From assembly GCA_009761415.1 (NCBI GenBank), contig QUOL01000016.1:558001-622000 (forward strand): a stretch of 64,000 bases of DNA. The letters run 5' to 3'. Below are positions 1 through 10,896 of this stretch, piece after piece. The position numbers and the translations under genes are program-made. The notes beneath the pieces were generated by a model that saw only the letters and a program-made list of their open reading frames with translations, was not told the origin of the DNA and searched no databases. This stretch comes from Sarcomyxa edulis (Eukaryota; Basidiomycota; Agaricomycetes; Agaricales; Mycenaceae). Numbering within the stretch: position 1 is the first letter of the stretch; every line of letters begins with the position of its first letter.

Positions 1-836
1 AAAGTACCATCCTCGGGCGAAGCCGTTATAGTCGAAGACGAAGGTATAACGGATATTGCTGCAGCCGTAGTAAACGCCAAAGATATCAAAGCCGTCATCG
101 AGAGCGGCATCAAACGGAAGGCAACAAAAGCGTCAGCAACCGCCGCTGAACAAGCTCGCGCTCGAGAAATCGAAGCTCTGGATTTGGTGACAATCCAATT
201 CCGTGAACATTCGATAACATTAGGAAAAGAACGGCATCGTTTCTGTGAACCCTTGTTTGACCCTAGAGTACTGGATGGAGTGGGCGTTCCAGGACTGGAA
301 TCCAGCGCAAGGCAGTTGCCGCTACAGGAGGCTGTAGGTTGTGCGGTTGCAGAGACTGAGGTAGACCAGCGGCACTATATTTGGACTGGCTTATTTGTTA
401 CGGGTGACCTCACGAGGCATGTCAAAGGTAATCCTATGTCCTTTTCCCTAGCCGTACTACTCTAAAAGCGTGACTTGCCCAGGAATTGGCATCGCTTTAC
501 AATCTCGTCTCGCACCTTATATTGTCAGCAATCCTGACCAATATTCGCAAAACGACATTCAAGCCCGTGCTGTCAAGGTTTTGGGAATACCGGAGTATTA
601 CCCGGAATACCGCGGTACAGGTGATGGACTTGCTGCTTTCTTGGGGTCTAGCATTACTGCAAAAGTAAGTGTTTAGACTCGCCTTCCACTCGACCTCTGC
701 TCATGATTCGATCTACTCTTAGATTGTGTTCTCGGAGGCCATAGGTTCTGGCAAAAGCTTGAACTTCGTCACAAAGGCAGAATATGCCAGTAAAGGACCT
801 CATGCTATCATCGAGATGGCATCATCGTTGTTATAA
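1..836 (+). CDS. arp9: Actin-related protein, Arp9-like (C-terminal part, cut by window edge)
   Basis: The reading frame is open from base 1, so the N-terminus lies outside the window. Three exons are seen (1-427, 483-664, 723-836), joined by GT-AG introns of 55 and 58 bases. The visible C-terminal half of an actin fold reads ITLGKERHRFCEPLFDP, then LFVTGDLTRHVKGIGIAL, IPEYYPEYRGTGDGLAAFLG and a terminal FVTKAEYASKGPHAI. The LGRERFRxCE-type start, the PEYxxEYR block and the FVTKADYxxxGP end are typical of fungal Arp9, a nuclear subunit of SWI/SNF and RSC chromatin remodellers. Conventional actin and Arp2/3 end differently, with a KCF-type C-terminus. The stop is TAA at 834-836. The family call is firm; assignment to Arp9 rather than another nuclear Arp is likely but rests on the C-terminal half only. 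Confidence 0.8.
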
Positions 837-2413
837 TCATATGTATGTGTGGCAATATCAGTTTTTTGGGAGGTTTTATGCTATGTGCGACCCCAAAACG
901 TGGCCCGTAATATTGTCGATATCGGTGCGTGGGTTGCCTTCTTCCATCTGATGTTCTGGTCGCTGAGTTTTATTCGTCCTTAGAATAGCTCTCGTTGAAA
1001 ACTCGTTCCTGTTCTCTGCTGTGTATCTTCTCGGTCGACTCAGACAATATACCTGGTTATCATATTCTCTTTCTTCTTCATCGGAAGAGATCGTCCCGGG
1101 ATTCCAGACTTCTCAGTTTAGATGAATACTAAGATCTCTTTGCTCCGAATAACGCAGAATAATGCCGATTTCGGTATGCTTCCTATATCCCTGATTATGT
1201 TCGCTGATTTCTACACCATGCTTAGACTTGTATCACTCTCACCAGCATAAATCCTTTCTCCGATTTGTTCTATACTACTCTCTAGGCCGACTCCTCTGTA
1301 GCTGATTATCGATTATCACTCACTGCAGACTGTCTTGCGCCCTGATGCTCACCGGTATGCTCTGAACAACGCAGCATACTGTCGAAGAAAGCCAATACCA
1401 TGCTCTGGCCTCCCCTACCGTCGTCAGAAATTGATTTGGTGAGACATTGACTATTCTTGCTCTAGATATTGTCTTCACGGAACTTGAACAGATCACGTGG
1501 ACCCCTTGCGCGTGCGACGTGTTCCCTCTGAACCTCCGACGGGCAATATCAAACAAACCTCGCGGCTGATATCTTTAGAACTGAACCACTGGTATTTCGT
1601 TTGATTAACACGGCTTGCAAGTATCGTGCCGATAAGCTTTGAGCTTGAATAGTAAGTGAATCAGACTGATGGATGGTTGGCTGACGCTTCTACGCCCGAA
1701 TAAACTCCTCGGCCGCGCCGTTTGTGTACATCCGTGTACATCCCTTCTTGTGCGTCTCCGGCACGCATCGGCCAGCGGCTTGAATTGTAATGTCATATAA
1801 GCGTGCATGACACGCCCCACAGGCGCTCCGGGCGATTTTCAGGCAACACAGATATGTAGGCATCCTCTTCGGAGTCCATGCGTTTTGCTGATGCCAAGAT
1901 CATGTCTCCAGATACCTACATCTGCACAATCGGATATGAATCCAGCGTGTCCGTTTCTCGAGCTATCAGACGCTCGTATGTCACGGATCATCGATAATGC
2001 CTTTGATCAGTCGCGAGTCTTTCCATTACATCTAGATATATGATCCCATGGAAAGGGGCCCTTGGAACACGCCGTATACTTTGAATAGTTCTTCTCGAAC
2101 AGCAGTGCCTCGTAACTTCTCCCAGAGCGCGCCACGTGTTGGTGGGGAGAAGATTTGAGGCAAGTCATCTGTCCCGAGGTAATGAAATTTGTACCTCCAC
2201 TTCGAAGTAATTTTCGCTGATGTAGACCGGAGATTTCTCAGATAGAAGGTCGTCTTTCAGACGCACACTCTGGTCATCCCCACGAGACTTGCACGAGACA
2301 CGAGCTTGAAACTAATTCGCGAGTCAAGTACTTATGCTAATGTAGCATTCGTCACGTGACACATACGCGTCGAATAAACAGCGGTGAGAGTCTCGATCGA
2401 TGAAAACGTACAA
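837..2413. other. Unassigned stretch, no recognisable gene
   Basis: About 1.6 kb between Arp9 and the deaminase-like gene. Short open frames occur on both strands but none resembles a known protein. Around 1130-1560 on the + strand there are several plausible splice sites, and a possible last exon at about 1465-1560 that ends in a stop, so a small multi-exon gene cannot be excluded. CACGTG hexamers occur near 2133 and 2354, in the likely promoter of the next gene. Confidence 0.4.
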
Positions 2414-3886
2414 ATGAACTCACCGCGAATTCCGGACCAAGTTCACACATATACAGCTTTATTTGCACTCTTCATCCTCGTCCTTCTATTTTTGGCCGTG
2501 CTCAAGCAGCTTGTAAGTGATTTTTTTCATTTTTGATGCTGTATATATACTAATCTTACTCGATATAAGCTTGTTATTCGCGCCCCTCATGCGATTATAA
2601 CGCCTCGTTGCCATGTTCCTGACATGCAAATACCGGCCAGTAACGCGAGATCCCATCTCTTGCGATTGCCGTAGGTCCCGTGAATGATGAGTCTCTGTTC
2701 AATCAACGTATGACTTCGTCCTCATGCATCTTTGAGGATAACTTTCTAGATCTCCGTTTAATCTTTCCCAACAGCTTCTCATTTGGCCGCTGTTCTTCTT
2801 GTCTCTTGGTGGACTAGCAGTCTCGAATAGCGTGCCCTGGTTCGCATCGATCTGCCTCAATGAGTGCGAATGGCTCAATTTCACGCACGCCGAAGGATAT
2901 TTTGATATGCTATAAGGGTTCGTGAACATCTTCTCTGTTTCAGTGCCGCCTTTTGACCCAAATATGCAGCCTTCGCCCTCTAGTCCAAGTCCCTCCGACC
3001 CTGATACCTCTGTTCCTGTGTCCGCTGTTTCTGGGACCAATGTTACCAGTAAGCCCTACCGCAGGACTTCTGGACTCGTTATAGTCTAATGTCCTTCATA
3101 GTTACATTTGGGTCCAGGCGTCTAGACGATTTGGTTCATAAGCACGGTCTGCATAATTCTTACACTCGTGACGGGACAAACTCCGTGGACAGTCTTCGCG
3201 CCGACGCGTTCACGCTAGAATACCCCAATCCGACGAACCCTCCACGCAAGGGTTTGGTTGAATTCTTAGAGGCTACGAAAGACAATTACAAGGCTGCGAC
3301 ACAAACTGACGATGAAAATGTCGCCTTAGATGGCATGCCAATCAAAGTTGGAATGGCGTACACGGATGATTGTGTACAATACGGATACTCGAGCTCACGC
3401 GCTGGCTCTGGTCCTCCTCGAATCAGCAGGACAGAGACTCTAGCCTTGCGTAAAAATCGAGCGAAATTCGCTAACGATGGGCAATTTTTCGACGGGGTCA
3501 CAAGAGATCCCCCGAAAAAGCTGGGCAAATGGCCTCCTGGCCAATGTACGGAGCAGTACACTCTACCGCACTTGTTCAAGACCGTTGATCTGCAGGCCGG
3601 GAAGGATCTGGTTGTTGTTTCGATCACCGTGGATAGACAGGATACGCTCGAGGAATTCTGTCCTGGGTGTCAGGCATATGCGAGAGATATCACGGAAGCC
3701 AATCTTGGTTTGGTGGTGATTGATGGAGCTGTCAATGAACGCTACGAATCCGAATCGACTGTAAGCTTTTCTTCTCCTCGGCCAATCATGGTCGTCGAAA
3801 TTGACAGCCTTTACTCCCAGCGCAAGCGACGATTAGCTGCAGAAGCGCCACTTGAGAACTATTCCGCTCCGCATACCACGTTATAG
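2414..3886 (+). CDS. Membrane-anchored protein with deaminase-like zinc motif
   Basis: Multi-exon gene. The first exon (2414-2512) encodes a short N-terminus followed by a hydrophobic helix (ALFALFILVLLFLAVL). A second hydrophobic segment (LLIWPLFFLSLGGLAV) lies in an exon starting near 2781. A Pro/Ser-rich linker ends at 3048, and a 53-base intron (3049-3101) leads into a large last exon to the TAA at 3886. That exon carries WPPGQCTEQ (Cys codon 3545, Glu codon 3551) and, about 38 residues later, EFCPGCQAY (Cys codons 3659 and 3668). The spacing matches the [HC]xE...CxxC zinc site of the cytidine-deaminase superfamily, in which the Glu is the proton shuttle. Substrate unknown: it could act on a nucleotide or nucleic acid, or be a catalytically idle binding domain. 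The ATG at 3089 falls inside the proposed intron and is not the start. Gene extent is likely right; the joins at about 2639-2943 are uncertain. The deaminase call is an inference from the motif. Confidence 0.55.
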
Positions 3887-4321
3887 GATGGCTTGGTGGC
3901 ATCACTATTGCTAGTCATATGAATATACATACCGAATAGTATAAGTCGACGGTCAAACTGGTTCGCATCATATATATCTCTTCTCCTCTGTAATTGATTC
4001 CAACACGCTCGGGTTGATTGATTGACCGGAATCGATACGATACGAGTTGAACCCATGAGTGTATTCATGACCTTGATATGCGATCGGCATCACGTATCGC
4101 TGAGTCTGGCTGACAGTGGCTGTGGGAGACTAAGTACGTACAAGCTGGCGTACATTGGGCGTACAAGTCCCAACACGTTCTTCACCTCGTGCGCTCTCGT
4201 AGTTCGGCTAGACGCTAGCTGTCAGTTTGCTGTCAGTCCACGTCCATATAGCCTGAGCTCTCTCTTTGACCCCTCTGATCCCTCTGCGCTGTATCGCCGA
4301 GGACTCAGCGTTGTCGATACT
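3887..4321 (+). other. Intergenic, probable promoter of the F-box gene
   Basis: The frame of the F-box protein stays open upstream to about 4022, with an in-frame ATG at 4055, but this stretch has no conserved look. It contains short GTACAAG/GTACA repeats near 4138-4170. It is treated here as 5' flank. Confidence 0.4.
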
Positions 4322-5332
4322 ATGGATGTATCTTCAAACCCACTAGCCAACTTACACATCCCAGTCAAGATTCCGTGGTTTTCTTCCTTATTCTTTCTTC
4401 ACGCCAAACAAAACAATGCACTGTCTTTTCTCTTTCGTGCTGTCACAAGCCTAACGTCGGTATTACGCGGTTTATTCTCTTTCAAACCCGCCCTCCCATC
4501 TACCCACCGCAAAACCCGTATCCCGAATATCAATGACTTTCCAAACGAACTCATTCTTGAGCTGTTCCCCCACATTCCACTGAAATCGCTAATCGCGGCT
4601 CAGGGCGTATGTCAACGATGGCGACAACTCGTTCCCTGCTCTGATCTTCTTCCGGCTCGTCGAGATTTGCTCGAGTTCTACCTCAGAGTTGTCCATTCCC
4701 CCCACTTCGAGCTCACCCGTCCGTGGGTCCTTGCAAATTTGCAGTCTTTCGATCGCCAGGCCTTTGTGGAAGACTTACTCGCGCAGCACCATTACCTCCC
4801 CGAGACATTCCGTCTCTGGATTCTAGAATGGCCCGCTCGTGCTGTTGTCGGATGCGTATGGCCAGGGTTACCGGACGTGAAATGCCGTCTTAGAGCTTTC
4901 GTAGGCGTAGAAAGAATCAAAGGGTCCAACTGGTTAGCTCGAATGCCTGCCACTGTCTCTACGATAAAGCTTCGGCAAGAGGCAAACGTCGAACTTGTGC
5001 CTGGAATATGCATCTGGTCCTCAGGTGATGGTTATGTATGGTTGATGCTCGACGAGAGAGAATCACTGCGGGACAAGGTGTTCTCAATGGAGGAACGTGA
5101 CAGATTGCGCGGGGAGGAAGGAGACGAATTCGATGAAATTTATACTGGCTGGTTAGAGTGGCTTGAAGAAAGGTGGAAGGAGGTCGAAGAAGCTTGTCGG
5201 GAGCTTACAGAGAAGAACCACGATTATTACTACTGCGATGCAGATCGCGCAGGAGAATATCTTCGTCCTGGACCACCTGAGATTGACGAAAGGCCTGGCG
5301 ATTCTTGGAGTCGACGAGACGAACCATTGTGA
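4322..5332 (+). CDS. F-box domain protein
   Basis: Intron-free gene of about 336 residues from the chosen ATG at 4322. Residues about 69-115 form an F-box: INDFPNELILELFPHIPLKS, then an AAQGVCQRWRQLV stretch with the LPxEL...L..L...VC..W pattern. F-box proteins bind Skp1 through this motif and bring substrates to SCF ubiquitin ligases. The C-terminal part has conserved-looking aromatic blocks (WILEWPARAVVGCVWPGLPD) of the type seen in large agaricomycete F-box families, and an acidic Glu-rich helix near the end (EERDRLRGEEGDEFDE). No leucine-rich or WD repeats are visible, so the substrate cannot be guessed. An in-frame ATG at 4055 would add about 89 residues; 4322 is preferred because the upstream part lacks conserved features. 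Confidence 0.75.
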   Translation: MDVSSNPLANLHIPVKIPWFSSLFFLHAKQNNALSFLFRAVTSLTSVLRGLFSFKPALPSTHRKTRIPNINDFPNELILELFPHIPLKSLIAAQGVCQRWRQLVPCSDLLPARRDLLEFYLRVVHSPHFELTRPWVLANLQSFDRQAFVEDLLAQHHYLPETFRLWILEWPARAVVGCVWPGLPDVKCRLRAFVGVERIKGSNWLARMPATVSTIKLRQEANVELVPGICIWSSGDGYVWLMLDERESLRDKVFSMEERDRLRGEEGDEFDEIYTGWLEWLEERWKEVEEACRELTEKNHDYYYCDADRAGEYLRPGPPEIDERPGDSWSRRDEPL

Positions 5333-5782
5333 ATGGTTTCGGCTCGCCTACTTTCTCCTCTTTCCATTGCGTTGCTCTCTCCAACCTCTTTCCCATGTGT
5401 ATATTAGTTCTTCTAGCTGACTGCCTGTGTCCTGCTTTGTCGTTTTCCATTTTTCCTCAATGTTCTTCGAAGCAGTGGCTTGCCACTTTTAATCTATCTT
5501 TGTCCCTTTCAATTGTGAACACCCCCAGCAAATGGATCCAAGAATCCTTCCAGTCCTTCTTCTCCATTGGAATGGATTCCCTGGTATCCTGTGGGTAATC
5601 TGAGCTGGCGTCGAATTCGACAATATCAGTTGTGCCATCGGCTATCCCCTGCTCTATTCTATGTAGAGACTTTGACACATTGAGATACCATCCGCTGCAC
5701 GTGCACAATAACTGCAGCGTCGTGACGCGGACTCCCTGTCACATCATACACATCCGTCGCGATATTACATAATGAGATTTCG

Positions 5783-5825
5783 TCGGCGGTTGTTTTCCCC
5801 TGCTTGATTTCAAGGCCATAGCCTG
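5783..5825 (-). repeat. Dispersed non-coding repeat, copy A
   Basis: A 26-base block (5783-5808) is identical, in inverted orientation, to 17816-17841. Similarity continues with small differences to about 5825 (AAGGC block) and, with a 2-base gap, upstream to about 5771. It lies in the 5' flank of the amidase gene and shows no coding potential. Confidence 0.7.
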
Positions 5826-5865
5826 TGACGACTCATGTGACTAACAAGCGTCACGGACGACGCCG

Positions 5866-5886
5866 ATCCAGAATCCAGAATCCAGA
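5866..5886 (+). repeat. Three perfect tandem copies of ATCCAGA
   Basis: Copies at 5866-5872, 5873-5879 and 5880-5886. A small tandem repeat upstream of the amidase gene; it may be slippage or a cluster of binding sites. Confidence 0.8.
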
Positions 5887-6176
5887 TTTGAACGCTATCA
5901 TCCTGCTTCCAAGTCAGACGCCCTAGACCTCAAAGTTGCACCAAGATCTAGCGCTGTTGTAGCGCATACCTCGCTTCAAGTGAGAGAGAAGCTTTGCGCG
6001 ACAAGGTTCATTGCATGGAGGATTTTGAACGTCAACCATGTTCTCGGCGACAGTCCTCAAATTTATCCCCGTCAGTATTGGCTAACAGGTCAATCAGATA
6101 ACCTTAACCTTAGCCAAAGCTTCCGGTCCTTGATAAGAGGCGGTCGACCTTTCTCTCTCAAAACACAAAGCTGTCG

Positions 6177-8326
6177 ATGAACAGCTCCTCAAAGAGCATC
6201 AATATGGGTTGGAACTGGATTGTTTTCTATCTTGGTGTCTTATTCATAGGTCAATATGCCGCACGAACCCAGGAAATCAAAGCGACCCCTCCCATGGCTA
6301 TGGTCGCCTTCATCGACTTGCAGGCCTTCGAATTTCCTGATCTCTATGAAGCGTCTATTGCGGATCTTGCTCTGGGACTGGATAATGGACTTTTTACGAG
6401 TGTAGATCTGGTCAAGGTACGCGACAACTGTCTTGTATTTTTTTTGACTGATATGATTCCTCAGGCGTACAGTGCTAGAATCGATGAAGTCAACCTTCGG
6501 GGTGCTACTTTGCGTGCTGTGATTGAAATGAACCCTCAGGCCTCAAGTCAAGCGGCTGCCCTCGACCTTGAACGTAAGACTACAGGACCTCGTAGTCCCC
6601 TGCACGGAATACCGATCCTTATAAAAGATAATATTGCGACATTACACAGTGAAGGTAAATTATATTATTATTGTTGACTCTATCCGTCGTCAGCTAATGT
6701 ATACAGGAATGAACACAACTGCCGGTATGATTTCGACTCTTGTGCCCGAAGGATAGAAACTTCTCACAGACGAATTGTCAGGCTCGTATGCTCTCCTTGG
6801 CTCTGTTGTACCCCGCGATTCCGGAGTGGCTGCACGTCTCCGTGCGGCTGGTGCTATAATTCTAGGCAAGGCCAATCTATCGGAATGGGCTAGCTTCCGT
6901 GGTGAAGTTCCGTCTGGGTTTTCAGGAAGGGGCGGTCAGTCGACATGTCCATACTTTCCGCTTGTCAGTCCTTCTGGATCAAGTGGCGGAAGTGGTATCG
7001 CTGCTGCCATAGGGCTTGCTGCAGGCACGCTAGGGTCAGAGACCGACGGCTCGATCATCCTCCCTAGCAGCAGAAATAATGTTGTAGGTATAAAACCAAC
7101 TGTTGGTCTTACATCTCGTAGCGGAGGTGTGTAATTCTATAAGTCAAACTAGAGCGTTCTCGTTGATTGACTAAATTCTATCCAGTGATACCCTTATCAT
7201 CCCATCAAGACACTATAGGCCCTATGTGTCGTTCCGTGACTGACGCGGCCACCATCCTGTCTATCATTGCGGGCCCAGATCCGCTGGATAACGCGACGCT
7301 CATTCAACCTCTACCAGTCCCAACTTATATTGAAGCCCTCGACCCAAACGCATTACGAGGTGTACGACTTGGGGTTCCAAGAGCCTTTCAGAGCAACGAT
7401 TCTTATATCATGGCGGCCTTCAATGCCTCCCTCGATATCATCAGAGGTTTGGGTGCCGTCGTCGTTGATCCAGCCGAATTTCCTGATGCGCAGGAGTTGA
7501 TGGCTTCTAAAAATGAAACGAAAGTGGTGACTGTCGATTTCAAAGTAAGTACGCCTCATGTCCAGTCTCGTCACTCTATTCGGATCTGATTTGGTGCGCT
7601 GTAGGTCGACGTGAATAATTACATCGCGGGACTCTTGGACGTGCCAACTGGGGTCAAGAATCTCTCTGATTTGATTGCCTTTAACATTGCCAACGCCGAT
7701 AAGGAACTGATACCTCCATACTACACTGATCAATCCCAGTAAATGATTCCCAGTTTGTCGATGCAATCTTCATGACCCCATGGTTGTGTTATAGGTTCAT
7801 TGCTTCGGATGCAGCAATAGTCGACGATGCTTACTATGCAGCATTAGCTGCTGACGAGGATCTCGGTCGAACGAGAGGGATCGATGCCACTCTGAAAAAG
7901 TTCAATTTGGACGCCATTCTACTTCCTACCGACGGTGACATACCTTGTTGATTTATTTCCGATGACTTACTTATGTCCCTTCTCTAGGATTTACAAGCAG
8001 ACCAGCAGCAATCGCAGGATATCCCATTGGTGAGATGTTTACTATCGAAATTTCAATCGACTCAAGTACTTAAGTAACGAAATAATCTAGTCACTGTCCC
8101 TCTCGGCTTCCAGCCTGAAAATGTCACCGTTACTCATGAAGGACCTATCATCTCGAACGCCCCGGGCGTTCCTTTCGGACTTTCATTCATGGGCACCGCG
8201 TTCAGCGAGTTCCAACTCATCGGGTTCGCGTTTGCTTACGAGCAAGCAACACATACTCGTTTGAAAAGGCTGGCATATGCAGAGGCTATCCCAAAGACTC
8301 AGTTGAAAGATGTAGTTGGAAAATAA
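6177..8326 (+). CDS. Secreted amidase (amidase signature family)
   Basis: Gene with about eight introns, ending at TAA 8324-8326. The N-terminus carries a hydrophobic signal-like stretch (MGWNWIVFYLGVLFIG; in-frame ATGs at 6177 and 6204), pointing to the secretory route. The amidase-signature core is clear: the catalytic Lys in LHGIPILIKDNI, the Ser-rich SPSGSSGGSGIAAAIGLAAG block, and GSETDGSIILPSSRNNVVGI with the second and nucleophilic Ser positions of the Ser-cisSer-Lys triad. GLTSRSGVIPLS and QDTIGPMCRSVTDAA follow as in the family. The C-terminal half has the usual LDAILLPT, AGYPIVTVPLGFQ and PFGLSFMGTAFSE blocks. These enzymes hydrolyse carboxamides to acid plus ammonia; the substrate here is unknown. 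A very small exon (about 6710-6724, encoding MNTTAG) is inferred between two introns. Close relatives are glutamyl-tRNA amidotransferase A and fatty-acid-amide hydrolases, but the signal sequence argues against both. Confidence 0.88.
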
Positions 8327-8574
8327 GTAGGCGACATTCTGTCCTTTGTACATAACTTGTAGCCTAGCCAGGCTAGCCTTGACTATTTGAATAATCGATA
8401 TGCTTTTATGACCGGAATGGGAACTCCGTCGGCAAGATAGGCGAAGAAGCGAGGTGATGAGATAGGCACGGTGCCTACGGAGGTCCGTAGATCATCTGCT
8501 AGGCTTCGCTAGAATTGGAATATACGCCGAGGTTGGAGTGATTCACATGGACGCTTTACACGGATTCAGAATCC

Positions 8575-10727
8575 ATGAACCCCTCTTGCATTTCTCGTAC
8601 TTCTTTGTCGTTGCGGCCAATCCACGCGCCCCTTCGATCTTTCCTTCGAGCCACCAGGACCACTCCATCTCATTCAACTCGTATCTCCCCGCACATTTCT
8701 CGTAAAATGTCTAGCCATGAATTCAAGCAGGTGCGACCCCATACATGTGCTCAACCTCCGCGTTCTTTGCTGATTAAACTGGACGAGATAGGCCCCGCAT
8801 AAGTGAGTAATCGTTCTTCAGGAGAATTGAGAGTTGTGCTAATGTTTGCTCAGATTACTAGTGTGATTAGACCTCCTCCGTCGCGAGTCTTGACCCCGTC
8901 TCACTCATCCCTTGTTCAGAATTCCGGGTCCTATCGAGGTAGCGGACGAGGTGCGTGAACATGAACGGCCGTTGATGAACCGCCGCTGAGCGTTTTCCAG
9001 GTTCTCTTCGCAAATGCCCACCCCTCAATGAGCCATGTCTCCCCCGATTTCGTCAGTTTTGCTTCGACTGTGTCCTCCTGATATACTCATAATGCACGTA
9101 CCAGGTCCCTGTGTTTGGAGACTGTCTTCGTATGACGAGGTATTCCAGTTTGGTCTATGACGTTCCCAGTATCATCCGTCTGAATGACCTATCTTGCCAG
9201 AGAAGTAGTTCAATCAAAGGATGGACAACCCTTCTTGATTGCGGGGTCTGGTACACTCGGATGGGACCAAGTACGTCCGCCCTTCAATCTCATCGGTATT
9301 ACGCGTCTAAAGTAGAAATGATCACAGGTGGCCGCCAATTTACTAGAACCTGGGGAGAACGCGCTCGTACTTCACACCGGTTACTTCGGGGACAGTTTCG
9401 AAGACTGGTACGGTTCCCATGATTCGTGTATGACTAGGAGGATATATTTTTATGATAATTCCACCGACAGTCTTCAAACTTATGGTGGCAAAGTCGATCA
9501 GCTCAAGGCCGAAATCGGTGGTGTCGTCAATCAAGCTGACATTGAAGCAGCCCTCAAGGCCAAGAACTATAAAATCCTTACCTTCACCCATGTCGATACT
9601 TCTACAGGTTCGCTCCTCTCATCTCAATCGGGTCCATAACATATAGTCATCGCATTCTAGGTGTATTGTCGAATGCAAAATCCATTGCCGAGATCGTGCA
9701 ACGCGTCTCTCCGGATACACTCGTGAGTCCTTGAAATTACGAACCAGCTGTGTATGCCCTAATGAAGTGAGATTAGGTTGTACTGGACGGCGTTTGTTCG
9801 GTAGCCAGCGAAGAAATTCGCATGTCTGACTGGGGTATTGATGTTGTTCTGACTGCAAGTCAAAAAGGTCTCGGAACCCCTCCCGGCCTCAGTATCTTGG
9901 TTGCTAGCCAGAAAGCTATCAAGGTATCTCCATGTCTTCGTCCTCTCTATACACCATCGTTTACCTTCCTCTAGGTCTTCGAAACTCGCAAGACACCCGT
10001 CACTTCCTATTATGCAAGCTGGAAGAAGTAAATCCCAATACGCCACCCCGACAAATTTTAGTAACTAACCACTCTACACAGATGGCTCCCCATTATGAAA
10101 GCGTACGAAAGCGGCTCAGCAGCCTACTTCGCCACACCTCCCGTCAACTTGATCTACGCCTTCCATGCATCGCTATCCCAGATCACGAAAGCCTCGCCTT
10201 CTCTGGCAGAACGATTCGCATTGCACCGTCATGTCAGTCAACGTATTAAGGATACCGGTGCGGATTTGGGTCTGAAGCAGATTGCACTCGAGCCTGCTCT
10301 TGCCGCTAATGGCATGACTGCTGTACGATCCTTTCTACTTTTCTATATCGTTTGACGCGAGCTGACAGGAACATGTCTCTTCTCAGCTGTATTACCCTCC
10401 TGGTGTCGGTGCTGCTGATTTATTGCCTCGCTTAGCCAAGAGGGGTATCGTCGTCGCGGGAGGCTTGCACACAAGCATAAAAGGTCCGTTCCATGATCAA
10501 TACAATATTTTGTGAGAAACTGAACGATGTTTTCTCTTCGCAGACAAATATTTCCGCATAGGGTTTGTTTTCATTCACTCTCGTTCCGAATAGAATTCTT
10601 TACTCAGGGAACACTTTTATTTAGACACATGGGGGTCACCGCGGTTGAGGCCTCCCGAGGAGATGTACAGACAGTTGTGGAGGCGTTGAAGGAAGCGGTT
10701 GCTGAGGCAAAGGCTTCCAAGGCTTGA
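8575..10727 (+). CDS. Alanine/serine-glyoxylate aminotransferase, leader-bearing paralog
   Basis: PLP-dependent class V aminotransferase of the AGXT type, which converts glyoxylate to glycine using alanine or serine. The gene has about ten introns. Recognisable blocks in order: IPGPIEVADEVLFANAHPSM, GQPFLIAGSGTLGWDQVAAN, FTHVDTSTGVLSNAKSIAE, VVLDGVCSVASEEIRMSDWG, VVLTASQKGLGTPPGLS with the PLP-binding Lys, then YFATPPVNLIYAFHASL and VVAGGLHTSIKDKYFRIGHM. The first ATG (8575) opens a Ser/Arg-rich leader without acidic residues (SLSLRPIHAPLRSFLRATRT), as in mitochondrial targeting sequences. A second ATG at 8707 (MSSHEFKQ) starts close to the mature enzyme, so two products from two starts are possible, as known for mammalian AGXT. 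The C-terminus (KASKA) is not a standard PTS1. A tiny exon between 8730 and about 8935 could not be placed exactly. Confidence 0.88.
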
Positions 10728-10896
10728 ACACGATACTATACAACAGTCCGAGTGGAGAATAGTGAATTATTGTAATTACAGATGTAAAAGTACATCGGGT
10801 CCCGTTGAAAGCACAGAAAGGAAATGTACAGTGAGTGAAATAGATACAAACGGAACATTGACGGAACATGTTACACGACGGGCAGCTTCGCGTAGT

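Larger units (their letters stand above)
5333..6176. other. Intergenic between F-box and amidase genes
   Basis: No gene recognised. The stretch holds the 3' flank of the F-box gene, one copy of the dispersed repeat (5783-5825) and a 7-bp triplication (5866-5886). A short open frame at 5980-6180 overlaps the amidase start and looks like chance. Confidence 0.5.

Noticed and set aside
3286..3627. 113-residue open frame on the minus strand
   Set aside because: It lies inside the deaminase-like exon on the + strand, which has the coherent motif; the antisense frame has no family features.
5980..6180. 66-residue plus-strand open frame just before the amidase
   Set aside because: Its stop overlaps the amidase ATG and it has no family features; the amidase signal sequence explains the start.
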